Positions 54,603 through 62,960 of a stretch of 64,000 nt of DNA are shown here, piece by piece. The notes under the pieces were generated by a model. The model was not told the DNA's origin. It worked only from the letters and a program-made list of their open reading frames with translations, and ran no database searches. This DNA comes from Saprospirales bacterium (GTDB lineage: Bacteria > Bacteroidota > Bacteroidia > Chitinophagales > Saprospiraceae), in the NCBI GenBank assembly GCA_007695035.1, contig REEO01000050.1, positions 62,001 through 126,000 of the forward strand, in the 5' to 3' direction. Numbering within the stretch: position 1 is the first letter of the stretch; each line of letters opens with the position of its first letter. The translations under genes and the position numbers were made by a program.

Positions 54603-57125
54603 ATGGCAAAGCGGAAGAGAAAAATTGGGAAACAGTCCGGCATAGCGGCATTCAGCAGCGACCGAAGGGTGCGAACGATTGTGGGCTTGTTCATAATGGT
54701 CCTGGCGCTGTTTTTGTTTATCGCTCTGCTGTCCTACCTGTTTACCTGGCGGGAAGACCAGCAATTCGTTCTCGCGCTCGACAGTGACTTTCTCATGGAC
54801 GGAGAGAGCTCTGCGGCGAATTGGCTTGGGCGATTGGGAGCTTTTGTCTCCAGCTACTTTTTTTACTACGGATTCGGCATAGCCTCATTTGTCCTGCCGT
54901 TCTTACTGTTTCAATTTGGTCATTTGGTCACCTTTGGAGGTTCCATGAAAAAGATTTTAACTACCGCCCTTTACTACCTTTACACATTGGTGTTAGTGGC
55001 GGTAGCGGCAGATTTTTTCAGCGGCCCCTCCGATTTCCCGTGGGGAGGGGCTATTGGGCAATCGGTCCAGGTGTGGGTATCCAATTTCATCGGTCAGGTG
55101 GGCACCTTTATTTTCTTACTTTTCCTCACGATCGCCTACTGCATTGTCCTGTTTAACCTTGGACCCTCAGACCTCAACTTTGGCAAACTCTCAAATGACG
55201 GTTCTGTCGTTAAGCCTAAAGCCGGATTGAGCTGGTTGTTTCCAACTTTTGGAATGGGTAAAAATGTAAATGAAGGCGATAGCGCTGAGGAAGAGAGTGA
55301 AGCCACCACAGAAGCCAATTCTCTGTCGGATGACCAATCCGAATCAGACCGCAATTCAAGCGCCTATGAATACACCACCCTTTCTTTCGAGGACGATAAA
55401 CCTAAAGAAAAGGACAGCGAGATACAAACCGAAGTCGAAAGTGGCGATCCGGTGATATTGAAGCCTGAAGAAAATTCGGCCGACGATGCCGAGAAAGAAA
55501 TTGGCACTTCCGAAGAAGACAGCGCCGAACTGGAGATTAATAAAGAGGGCAACATCAACCCTGTCATGGACATTGAACGGGATGAGGGTAAAAAGGAGGA
55601 CGATCCCTATGACCCTTCGCTGGAGTTATCAGCTTATAAAAAACCGGGTCTCGACTTGCTGGAAGAACACGATTCGGGCATGGTTTCAATCAATAGAGAA
55701 GAACTGGAGGAAAATAAAAACCAGATCATCCGCACTCTTTCGAACTACAAGATCGATATCACTAAAATAAGGGCTACCATCGGCCCCACGGTCACACTCT
55801 ACGAAATCGTTCCCGCACCCGGTGTGCGCATCCAAAAGATTAAAAACCTGGAGGACGATATCGCTCTGAGTTTGGCAGCTCTTGGCATCCGTATTATCGC
55901 ACCCATTCCCGGAAAGGGCACCATCGGAATCGAAGTTCCAAACAAGAAAAAACAGATTGTCTCCCTCAAAGAACTTATCAAAACCGATAAATTTGGGAAA
56001 ACCGGTATGGACCTGCCCATTGCTCTTGGAAAAACCATCTCCAATGAGGTGTACATTGCCGATCTCGCTAAAATGCCACACCTTTTGATGGCGGGAGCCA
56101 CCGGACAGGGAAAATCCGTGGGTATCAATGCCATTTTGGTGAGTTTGCTCTACCACAATCACCCCTCGAGGGTCAAACTCGTTTTGATCGATCCCAAGAA
56201 GGTGGAACTCTATCCATATGGCATACTGGAAAAACACTTTTTGGCACAAATGCCCGGTCAAAGTGAACCCATTATCACCGACACCACCAAAGTCATTGAG
56301 ACCCTCAATTCTCTATGCATCGAAATGGACCAGCGCTACGACCTGCTCAAAAAGGCGCGAGCCAGGAACATCAGGGAGTACAACAAGAAATTTGTAGCGC
56401 GGAAACTCAATCCCCAAAAGGGCCATAAATTCATCCCATTTATTGTTCTCGTCATCGATGAATTTGCCGACCTGATTATGACGGCGGGCAAAGAAATTGA
56501 AATGCCCATTGCCAGGCTGGCACAATTAGCCAGAGCGGTCGGTATCCACCTGGTCATCGCCACCCAAAGGCCCTCGGTCAACATCATCACCGGTATCATC
56601 AAGGCCAATTTCCCGGCCCGAATAGCCTACAAGGTGACCTCCAAAATCGATTCGAGGACCATTCTGGATGCCGGGGGCGCTGATCAACTCATCGGTCGGG
56701 GAGATATGCTACTCTCCGTGGGAGGTAATGTCATCCGTCTTCAGTGCGCTTTTGTAGATACCCCCGAGGTGGAAGATGTCCTGGATTTCATCGGGGACCA
56801 GGGCGGCTACCCTGAACCCTACATGCTGCCGGAATTCTCAGTAGATGGCTCAACTGGCGCCGGAGGCATTTCTGCATCCGAATTGGATGAGATGTTTGAC
56901 GATGCCGCCCATGTTGTGGTACAGGCGCAATCCGGTTCCACATCCATGATACAGCGCAAACTCAAACTCGGATTCAACCGGGCAGGTAGAATCATGGACC
57001 AATTGGAAGCCTTTGGTATCGTAGGGCCAAGCGAAGGTAGCAAGGCTCGCGAAGTCCTGGTGTACAGTGAAGATGAACTAAAGCGCCTTTTGGAAGAGAT
57101 CCAAAATAACAACCCTATTAGTTAG
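54603..57125 (+). CDS. ftsK: DNA translocase FtsK
   Basis: The protein has 840 aa. Four N-terminal membrane helices (about 21-190) are followed by a long acidic linker (about 220-350, rich in Glu, Asp and Ser). The RecA-type motor has Walker A GATGQGKSVG (about 497-506), Walker B FIVLVIDEFADL, and the conserved GRGDMLL. The C-terminal winged-helix gamma domain (about 775-838) has AQSGSTSMIQRKLKLGFNRA, for binding KOPS-like sequences. It pumps chromosomal DNA at the septum and activates XerCD recombination at dif. A simple repeat spacer follows. Confidence 0.95.
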   Translation: MAKRKRKIGKQSGIAAFSSDRRVRTIVGLFIMVLALFLFIALLSYLFTWREDQQFVLALDSDFLMDGESSAANWLGRLGAFVSSYFFYYGFGIASFVLPFLLFQFGHLVTFGGSMKKILTTALYYLYTLVLVAVAADFFSGPSDFPWGGAIGQSVQVWVSNFIGQVGTFIFLLFLTIAYCIVLFNLGPSDLNFGKLSNDGSVVKPKAGLSWLFPTFGMGKNVNEGDSAEEESEATTEANSLSDDQSESDRNSSAYEYTTLSFEDDKPKEKDSEIQTEVESGDPVILKPEENSADDAEKEIGTSEEDSAELEINKEGNINPVMDIERDEGKKEDDPYDPSLELSAYKKPGLDLLEEHDSGMVSINREELEENKNQIIRTLSNYKIDITKIRATIGPTVTLYEIVPAPGVRIQKIKNLEDDIALSLAALGIRIIAPIPGKGTIGIEVPNKKKQIVSLKELIKTDKFGKTGMDLPIALGKTISNEVYIADLAKMPHLLMAGATGQGKSVGINAILVSLLYHNHPSRVKLVLIDPKKVELYPYGILEKHFLAQMPGQSEPIITDTTKVIETLNSLCIEMDQRYDLLKKARARNIREYNKKFVARKLNPQKGHKFIPFIVLVIDEFADLIMTAGKEIEMPIARLAQLARAVGIHLVIATQRPSVNIITGIIKANFPARIAYKVTSKIDSRTILDAGGADQLIGRGDMLLSVGGNVIRLQCAFVDTPEVEDVLDFIGDQGGYPEPYMLPEFSVDGSTGAGGISASELDEMFDDAAHVVVQAQSGSTSMIQRKLKLGFNRAGRIMDQLEAFGIVGPSEGSKAREVLVYSEDELKRLLEEIQNNNPIS

Positions 57126-57325
57126 TTGTGAGTTTTGAGTGGTGGGTTGTGAGTTTGAGCGGTTATTGGTTGATGGCGGATGATTGATGGCTACTAGAAA
57201 CGTAAATACCTTATTTAGAGCTTCTTATCTGTTTTTTAGATTGTTTGTTTCCCATGATTTTTCTCTTAGAACATTTTTCATTTGGACAAACTACATGGCC
57301 GTCTTTAAGGTTTACCATTGCCTTT
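57126..57325. repeat. Spacer with degenerate GTTGATGGCGGATGATTGATGG repeats
   Basis: Two copies of a GTTGTGAGTTT-type unit (57124-57160) and TTGATGGCGGATGATTGATG (57170-57189) follow the ftsK stop directly. The same pattern occurs after susD and rhomboid. An AT-rich remainder has no gene. Confidence 0.45.
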
Positions 57326-57355
57326 TTTGAGTTGTGACCGGATTCATTAATTTTG
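57326..57355 (+). promoter_or_regulatory. Promoter of the GltS-type symporter gene
   Basis: TTTG (57326-57329), an 18-base spacer and TAATTTTG (57348-57355) fit the Bacteroidota promoter consensus. The ATG is 25 bases downstream. Confidence 0.5.
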
Positions 57356-57379
57356 TCTATTTCATAAAATTGTTAAACG

Positions 57380-58789
57380 ATGAGTGCTGAATTGGTGGGG
57401 CTGAGTATTTTGATTTTAGGAGTTGCACTGATTGTCGGGAAGATTCTCCGAATGACAGTTCCTGTTTTCTCTAAGTACTTTCTGCCCAGTTCTATTATTG
57501 GGGGATTGTTGGTGCTTGTTGTCGGTCCGGAGGTGCTCGGGGTTCTTTCAACCCATTTACCCGAGGGATACCAAATGGAATACGGTCTTTTCAATGAGGA
57601 TATGCTCCGGGTTTTTTCATCTCTGCCTGTAATACTCATAAATCTGATCTTTGCAGCCCTCTTCTTGGGTAAAAAAATTCCTGGCTTCAAAAAAATTTGG
57701 AATATTGCAGGCCCTCAGGTTTCTTTTGGTCAAACGGTAGCCTGGGGCCAGTACGTTTTAGGATTGCTGCTCGCCCTCTTGATACTCTCTCCCCTATTCA
57801 ATTCAAACCCTATGGTAGGAGCACTAATTGAAATTGCCTTTGAAGGGGGCCACGGCACCAGTGCTGGACTCGCAGACACTTTTTCCGAACTGGGATTTGA
57901 GGAGGGAGTTGATCTGGCCCTGGGACTGGCTACTGTGGGTGTCATTAGTGGGGTGATTTTTGGTGTAGCCCTCATTAATTGGGCCGTTAGGAAGGGAAAG
58001 ACCAATTACCTGAAAAATCCAGAAGAATTTAATGAAAATCAGTTGAGGGGCATTGTTGAGGTCGAAGAAAGGGAAGAGAGCGGCTGGCTGACCACAAGCC
58101 CGCAATCCATCGAACCACTGGCCTTTCATCTGAGTGTTGCAGGACTTGCTATTCTCTTGGGATGGGGAATTCTGGAGTTGCTGATTTACATCGAAAGTAT
58201 AAGCTGGGGCGCAAATGACGGTTTTCTAATATTTGCTTACCTCCCTCTATTTCCACTTGCCATGGTGGGTGGAATTATCGTTCAACTATTGCTTGATCGC
58301 TTTGACACTTTCAAACTAATTGACCGTAACACCATCAATCGAATTCAGGGCCTCGCTCTGGACTTTCTAATTGTCGCAGCTCTAGGCAGTCTATCCCTGC
58401 AAGTAATCGGAACACATCTTGAGGTGTTTCTAATCCTTGCCATTGCCGGAATTTGTTGGAATATTTTTGCTTTTCTTATAATCGCCCCGAGAATGATACC
58501 CAAAAACTGGGTAGAGAGGGGAATCGGAGATTTTGGTCAATCCATGGGCATGACCGCTGCCGGACTGATGCTCATTCGAATAGTGGACACGAAAGGAGAT
58601 GCCAGGGCCATGGAAGCCTTTGGATACAAACAATTACTCTTCGAACCCTTCGTAGGAGGTGGATTGATGACGGCCGCAAGTGTTCCCTTGATTTACCAGT
58701 TTGGTCCGGTGCCGGTACTCATTTTTTCCGCAATTACTATGGTTGCCTGGTGCCTGGTTGGATTCTTGCACTTTGGGAGAAAGAAGTAA
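57380..58789 (+). CDS. Sodium:glutamate symporter family (GltS-type) membrane protein
   Basis: The protein has 469 aa with about 10-12 membrane helices. GltS-type features include FLPSSIIGGLLVLVVGPEVLG, FEGGHGTSAGLADTFSELGF (the conserved GGHGT segment) and GIGDFGQSMGMTAAGLMLIR, a second inverted-repeat half. It is longer than E. coli GltS (about 400 aa) because of a hydrophilic central loop (about 205-245). The family imports glutamate with Na+; substrate here is inferred from family only. Confidence 0.85.
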   Translation: MSAELVGLSILILGVALIVGKILRMTVPVFSKYFLPSSIIGGLLVLVVGPEVLGVLSTHLPEGYQMEYGLFNEDMLRVFSSLPVILINLIFAALFLGKKIPGFKKIWNIAGPQVSFGQTVAWGQYVLGLLLALLILSPLFNSNPMVGALIEIAFEGGHGTSAGLADTFSELGFEEGVDLALGLATVGVISGVIFGVALINWAVRKGKTNYLKNPEEFNENQLRGIVEVEEREESGWLTTSPQSIEPLAFHLSVAGLAILLGWGILELLIYIESISWGANDGFLIFAYLPLFPLAMVGGIIVQLLLDRFDTFKLIDRNTINRIQGLALDFLIVAALGSLSLQVIGTHLEVFLILAIAGICWNIFAFLIIAPRMIPKNWVERGIGDFGQSMGMTAAGLMLIRIVDTKGDARAMEAFGYKQLLFEPFVGGGLMTAASVPLIYQFGPVPVLIFSAITMVAWCLVGFLHFGRKK

Positions 58790-59009
58790 CCGGGGTTGTT
58801 AAATTAATTATCGATCTTTACTTCATTCTCAGCCAGGCCCTCGAAGGCATTTGGGAGTAATAATAACATTCTCAATTTGAAGCAACGAATTGGTAAGTCG
58901 ATAATTTGGCGAGTAGTTATCAACGACCAAACCTTTCGCCTCCACCCATATCTGTTCTTTGCCAAATATCATTGTCCTGATACAATCCGGGTGACTGAAC
59001 TTCCCCGGT
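58790..59009. other. Spacer, nothing recognised
   Basis: The sequence downstream of the symporter continues into the DUF4143 remnant. No gene, hairpin or promoter is evident. Confidence 0.35.
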
Positions 59010-59240
59010 AACCCGATTTCTTCCATTAAAAGATATTCACAGAGTTGCAGAACCATTATTCCTTCCCGAAGCCCCCGAAAAGGGATTGAGGGTGACTATA
59101 AACTTGGGGTGGCTGTCCGGTATTTCCAGTAGATTCCCAAATTCCCTTTCTACGAGTCCTCTGAAAATCAACTTTAAGGCAACCTGTATATTAACCTTTT
59201 CGGCAAAGTAACCTTTGATGTCCCTATATTTTCTGATAAT
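59010..59240 (-). pseudogene. Remnant of a DUF4143 AAA-type ATPase (C-terminal end)
   Basis: On the minus strand one frame reads GYFAEKVNIQVALKL and then REFGNLLEIPDSHPKFIVTL, the C-terminal signature of DUF4143 ATPases (usual form: FIAEKxxxxIYVQVAYxL ... EREFGNLLxIxDNYPKYVxSxD). After one frameshift near 59065 the family's closing EGIxxLxLxxFL appears as EGIMVLQLCEYLL. The rest of the about 400-residue protein is absent, so this is a dead fragment. The sequence to 59473 has no other recognisable feature. Confidence 0.7.
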
Positions 59241-59473
59241 TATGTTTACCACTTTTATACGTATTGATAAATCTTGTAAACACAATTACAACTTTTACTG
59301 AAAACTATGAATCCTGTAATTGTATTAACAACTTTGAAAGGATTACCAAAAAGGCTAAGGATTCTGGTGGCCCCACATCACGTTATTGCAACGGGGTATT
59401 TCATAAAACCTTTATCCCTCTCTTTAACGCACCACGAAGATAAGCAGAACACTCCTAAAAAACTCAGTTAAAA

Positions 59474-59836
59474 TCAGCGTTTGAGATGCAAGTCCGCCGG
59501 GAAGACACTGGAAAAACTGTGGAGATTGATGGTGTAGCTATCCCGGTCAAAGGTCGTGACATCCAGTTCGTATATGGAATTGAATGGTAAATCATCTACG
59601 CGGTCGGAAAAGACGAGTTCGTTGTCCTCATCGTATACCTTGATCTCGAGAAGATTGAAATCTAGCGCTTCGAAATCTATGAACACCAGATTCTCCTCCA
59701 TATCCAGCCACGGATTCCATTTGTCGTAAATAATCTCTTCTACCGGCTCAGAATGTGCCGGAGGCTCTGCAAAGAGAAATAGAGTACCGTAAAGGATGAA
59801 GGCAATGGTGCAGCTGATTCGCGAGACGACTTGCAT
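59474..59836 (-). CDS. Small secreted protein of unknown function
   Basis: The protein has 120 aa. A signal peptide (about 1-26) precedes a beta-rich domain (NLVFIDFEALDFNLLEIKVY, then VDDLPFNSIYELDV and DSYTINLHSF). The latter resembles a DUF3244 or T9SS type A sorting-like sandwich fold, but without a large passenger. I am not sure of the family. It stands alone on the minus strand. Confidence 0.6.
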   Translation of the reverse strand: MQVVSRISCTIAFILYGTLFLFAEPPAHSEPVEEIIYDKWNPWLDMEENLVFIDFEALDFNLLEIKVYDEDNELVFSDRVDDLPFNSIYELDVTTFDRDSYTINLHSFSSVFPADLHLKR

Positions 59837-60023
59837 AAATGACCTTTGGTTAATGTTTCGCTACAAATATATGCAATTCAAGACGTTGTATCTGTACATC
59901 TGCAGCTGCTTAACGCGACCTTAAGAGTGAATCGCCCTACGGAAAGATTTCATTAACCAAATTGGCCCGTAAAAAGGAGTTGGCTGGCCTGTCATCCTGT
60001 TCCGTAATGCGGTCTCCAGCTAA

Positions 60024-60779
60024 TCAATCTATTTCTTTAGCACCATTCCAGAGCTCGTCCATTTCATCCAGACTCATATCGACAAGAGGCCTGGGGGCCT
60101 TTTCTTCAATGTACTCGAAGCGCTTTTTGAATTTGTTATTGATGCGGGCAAGGGCCGACTCAGGTTCAATGCCTTCAAACCTCGCGTAGTTCACAAGGGA
60201 AAACAAAAGGTCGCCAAACTCTTCCTCTTTCCGCGCTTCTCCCTGATCCATCGATTCTTTAAACTCGTGGAGTTCTTCCTGCACCTTTTCCCAAACCTGT
60301 TGCTTGGCATCCCATTCAAAACCCACCTGAGCGGTTTTTTCCTGCATCCGATAGGCTTTAATCAAGGCGGGTAATGAGTCGGGCACCCCTGAAAGCACCC
60401 CTTTTTTACCCTCCCGCAATTTCAACTGCTCCCAGTTTTTTTTCACCTCCTCTTCCCCACTGACATTCACATCTCCGTAAATATGCGGATGTCTTTTGAC
60501 GAGTTTGTCGCAGACCCCGTGCAGCACATCCGCTACGTCGAACTGGTCCTTTTCATCGGCAATTTTAGCGTAAAAAACCATGTGCAGCAAAATGTCCCCC
60601 AGTTCCTCTTTAATCTCCTTCCAGTCACCTTTGGTAATGGCACCGGCCAATTCATAGGTCTCTTCTATGGTCAAATTCCTTAGGGATTCAATGGTTTGTT
60701 TGCGATCCCAGGGACACTTTTCGCGGAGTTCGTCCATTATTTCCAGCAGTCGGCCAAAGGCCTCCATTTTTTCCTTCAT
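60024..60779 (-). CDS. mazG: Nucleoside triphosphate pyrophosphohydrolase MazG
   Basis: The protein has 251 aa from the ATG at 60779; the upstream TTG start (60803) would lie at the predicted transcription start. It has two MazG-type helical domains, with CPWDRKQTIESLRNLTIEETYEL, in parts, and EELGDILLHMVFYAKIA in the first and EEFGDLLFSLVNYAR in the second, giving the metal-binding ExxE-ExxD pattern. It hydrolyses (d)NTPs to NMP and pyrophosphate, cleaning the nucleotide pool. It is divergent from the small membrane protein gene at 60864. Confidence 0.93.
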   Translation of the reverse strand: MKEKMEAFGRLLEIMDELREKCPWDRKQTIESLRNLTIEETYELAGAITKGDWKEIKEELGDILLHMVFYAKIADEKDQFDVADVLHGVCDKLVKRHPHIYGDVNVSGEEEVKKNWEQLKLREGKKGVLSGVPDSLPALIKAYRMQEKTAQVGFEWDAKQQVWEKVQEELHEFKESMDQGEARKEEEFGDLLFSLVNYARFEGIEPESALARINNKFKKRFEYIEEKAPRPLVDMSLDEMDELWNGAKEID

Positions 60780-60808
60780 ATCATATAGATTGTTTGTCTT
60801 CAATTGCG

Positions 60809-60836
60809 CAAAGCTAAACTATTGACATTATATTTG
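60809..60836. promoter_or_regulatory. Back-to-back promoter boxes of mazG and the small membrane protein gene
   Basis: On the minus strand TAGCTTTG (60816-60809) lies 29 bases before the mazG ATG. On the plus strand TATATTTG (60829-60836) lies 27 bases before the ATG at 60864. Both match TAnnTTTG, so the two genes share a compact divergent control region. Confidence 0.45.
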
Positions 60837-60863
60837 CGTTGAAAATAGTAAAGATTAAAGATT

Positions 60864-61088
60864 ATGGAATTTGTATATACACTGGCGATCGTTTTGGCCT
60901 TCGTAGGAATCGCTTTTATCCTGATTAATATTAAACAAATATTTACAGGTAAAGAATTTAGCGGTACTTGTGCCTCCAATAGTCCCTTCTTACAGGATCG
61001 CATTGGTAATTGTAATGTTTGCGGAAAAGCACCGGACGAAGACTGTAAAAGTGATGAGCAGCAGCAAAAGGCTCCGGCAAGCACCTGA
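60864..61088 (+). CDS. Small membrane protein with Cys motif, NqrM-like
   Basis: The protein has 74 aa with one N-terminal membrane helix (about 4-23). A short Cys-rich tail follows: GTCASN, then GNCNVCGKAPDEDC, and a polar end. The helix plus Cys-cluster layout resembles NqrM, which matures Na+-NQR, and a widespread group of Bacteroidota 'membrane or secreted' proteins. The spacing differs from Vibrio NqrM, so the role is uncertain; metal or Fe-S delivery is inference. No nqr genes are in the window. Confidence 0.65.
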   Translation: MEFVYTLAIVLAFVGIAFILINIKQIFTGKEFSGTCASNSPFLQDRIGNCNVCGKAPDEDCKSDEQQQKAPAST

Positions 61089-61100
61089 CTTTTAAATGGT

Positions 61101-61688
61101 TTAGGCCAGATCTGGAAAGTGTCCCATCAGGTCTCGTTTAGCTCTTAAGTATTCCTTGTTTTCTTTTCGAACAATGGCTTTGATAGGAAGTCTCTCTATA
61201 TCCTTTATGCCCGCTTTCTTGAGGAAATCAATTTTCTCCGGATTGTTGGTTAACAATTTCACCTTCCTTATCCCAAAGTACTGCAACATCTCAACAGCTA
61301 TCTCGTAAGTTCTCTGATCTGGTTCAAAGCCCAGGTGAACGTTGGCATCTATGGTATTTAAGCCCTGATCGTCCTGGATGTTGTAAGCCTTCATCTTGTT
61401 GATCAAACCTATTCCGCGCCCCTCCTGCCGAAGATACAACAAAACACCTCCTTTTTCCCCAATCAGTTCCAGTGAGGCCTTCAATTGGTCACCACAATCA
61501 CAGCGCGTTGAACCCAACAGGTCGCCGGTAAGACACTCGGAGTGGAGTCGAACCAGGCAGGGCTTGTCAGGATCAAACCCCCTGACAAGTGCCAGGTGGG
61601 GCATCATCTCGTCCGTTGAGTCACTGAAAGCGTGCATCTCAAACTTCCCCCACAAGGTTGGCAAAGACGTCTTTACCTGTAATTTCAT
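61101..61688 (-). CDS. ribA: GTP cyclohydrolase II
   Basis: The protein has 195 aa from the ATG at 61688, the size of stand-alone RibA. It has the zinc ligands in HSECLTGDLLGSTRCDCGDQL (given in part: C, then C-x-C), the RQEGRGIGLINK segment and LLTNNPEKI. It converts GTP to 2,5-diamino-6-ribosylamino-4(3H)-pyrimidinone 5'-phosphate, formate and pyrophosphate, the first riboflavin step. The DHBP synthase domain is not fused, so RibB is elsewhere. It is parallel to the DAHP synthase gene (63-base gap). Confidence 0.93.
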   Translation of the reverse strand: MKLQVKTSLPTLWGKFEMHAFSDSTDEMMPHLALVRGFDPDKPCLVRLHSECLTGDLLGSTRCDCGDQLKASLELIGEKGGVLLYLRQEGRGIGLINKMKAYNIQDDQGLNTIDANVHLGFEPDQRTYEIAVEMLQYFGIRKVKLLTNNPEKIDFLKKAGIKDIERLPIKAIVRKENKEYLRAKRDLMGHFPDLA

Positions 61689-61751
61689 CTGCAATAATTT
61701 TCCATCAAGCTGAGCTAATCGGTTATTTACGATAGACTGTTCTGATGAATC

Positions 61752-62960
61752 TCAGCCATTTCTTTCGTTAGAAACGTTCTTTTTCGCACCAAAATGCCTC
61801 GGTAATGTGGTCTGCCTGTCGATGGATTCATCGTGTATAGCTTTAAACAATTGATCCATAAATTCCCTGCTTAACCCCATATCGCCACCTCGGCTCTGTG
61901 CACGTTTTAGAATAAAAGACCATCGCTCAGGCTGCAGTACGCTCACGCTGTTGTCGTGTTTCCACTCCCCTATTTTAGAGGATATTTCCATTCGTTCTGC
62001 CAACAACTCAAGTAAATGTACATCCAATTTATCGATTTGTTCCCGAAAGGAACTAAGCGCCTCCGCTTTCTCATCGGTTAGTTCAACGTATTCGCGAAAT
62101 TTCAGTTCCAGAAAAATCTCTCTCAGAGTAGTTGGCAAAACTTGCTGACCGGCATCTGAAAGCGCGGCATCCGGTTTGTGGTGCGTCTCTACCATAAGAC
62201 CGCCAAAATTCAAGTCAAGCGCTTTTTGAGCAACTTCTTGAATATACTCCCTCCTACCGGCAATGTGGCTTGGGTCACAGATCAAACTTAGATCGGGTCT
62301 CCTGGTCTTTAATTCAATGGGAATCTGCCAGACCGGGCGATTTCTGAACCGGGAATTACCAGTGACACTAAAGCCCCGATGTATGGGATATACAGTACCA
62401 CTAATTTGTTCTTCAATCCGCTCGATGGCTCCGAGCCACAAATTGAGATCGGGACTCACCGGGTTTTTAACAAAAACGGGTATGTTCACATCCTTAAGAG
62501 CGTCTGCAATTTCCTGAACATAAAAGGGATTCACAGTGGTTCTTGCACCGATCCATACCGCGTCGAAGCCAGCCTCCAATACCAGATCAACATGGCGGGC
62601 ATTGGCTACTTCGGTGATGAGCGGCAAATGAAATTCATCCCGGATATTTTTCAACCATTCCAGTGCCACATCTCCGGCACCTTCAAAATTGCCGGGTTGA
62701 GAGCGGGGTTTCCAAACTCCTGCCCTGAAAAAGGAAACAGGTACTTCTGAGCGGCGAATCATTGAGGCCGTCGTCCTAAGCTGATTTTCACTCTCAGCCG
62801 AGCAAGGACCGACGATCATCAATAAATTCCTTTCCCCATCGGGCTGATTATCCATCTCCCCGTTGGTGTATTCCGATACGTTTTTATAAGCTTTCAAATT
62901 CACAGTTTTGGATTCCAAATGATGGTGGTACTTTTTTGACTTATCCAACTCATGAAGCAT
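61752..62960 (-). CDS. Bifunctional 3-deoxy-7-phosphoheptulonate synthase / chorismate mutase
   Basis: The protein has 402 aa. The N-terminal type I-beta DAHP synthase-like domain (about 45-300) has LLMIVGPCSAES, FFRAGVWKPRSQPG, ITEVANARHVDLVLEAGFD and ICDPSHIAG. A C-terminal AroQ-type chorismate mutase helical domain (about 310-385) has REQIDKLDVHLLELLAERMEIS. It starts the shikimate pathway and also makes prephenate, a fusion seen across Bacteroidota. The start overlaps the stop of the upstream hemolysin/CorC gene by 11 bases. Confidence 0.9.
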   Translation of the reverse strand: MLHELDKSKKYHHHLESKTVNLKAYKNVSEYTNGEMDNQPDGERNLLMIVGPCSAESENQLRTTASMIRRSEVPVSFFRAGVWKPRSQPGNFEGAGDVALEWLKNIRDEFHLPLITEVANARHVDLVLEAGFDAVWIGARTTVNPFYVQEIADALKDVNIPVFVKNPVSPDLNLWLGAIERIEEQISGTVYPIHRGFSVTGNSRFRNRPVWQIPIELKTRRPDLSLICDPSHIAGRREYIQEVAQKALDLNFGGLMVETHHKPDAALSDAGQQVLPTTLREIFLELKFREYVELTDEKAEALSSFREQIDKLDVHLLELLAERMEISSKIGEWKHDNSVSVLQPERWSFILKRAQSRGGDMGLSREFMDQLFKAIHDESIDRQTTLPRHFGAKKNVSNERNG

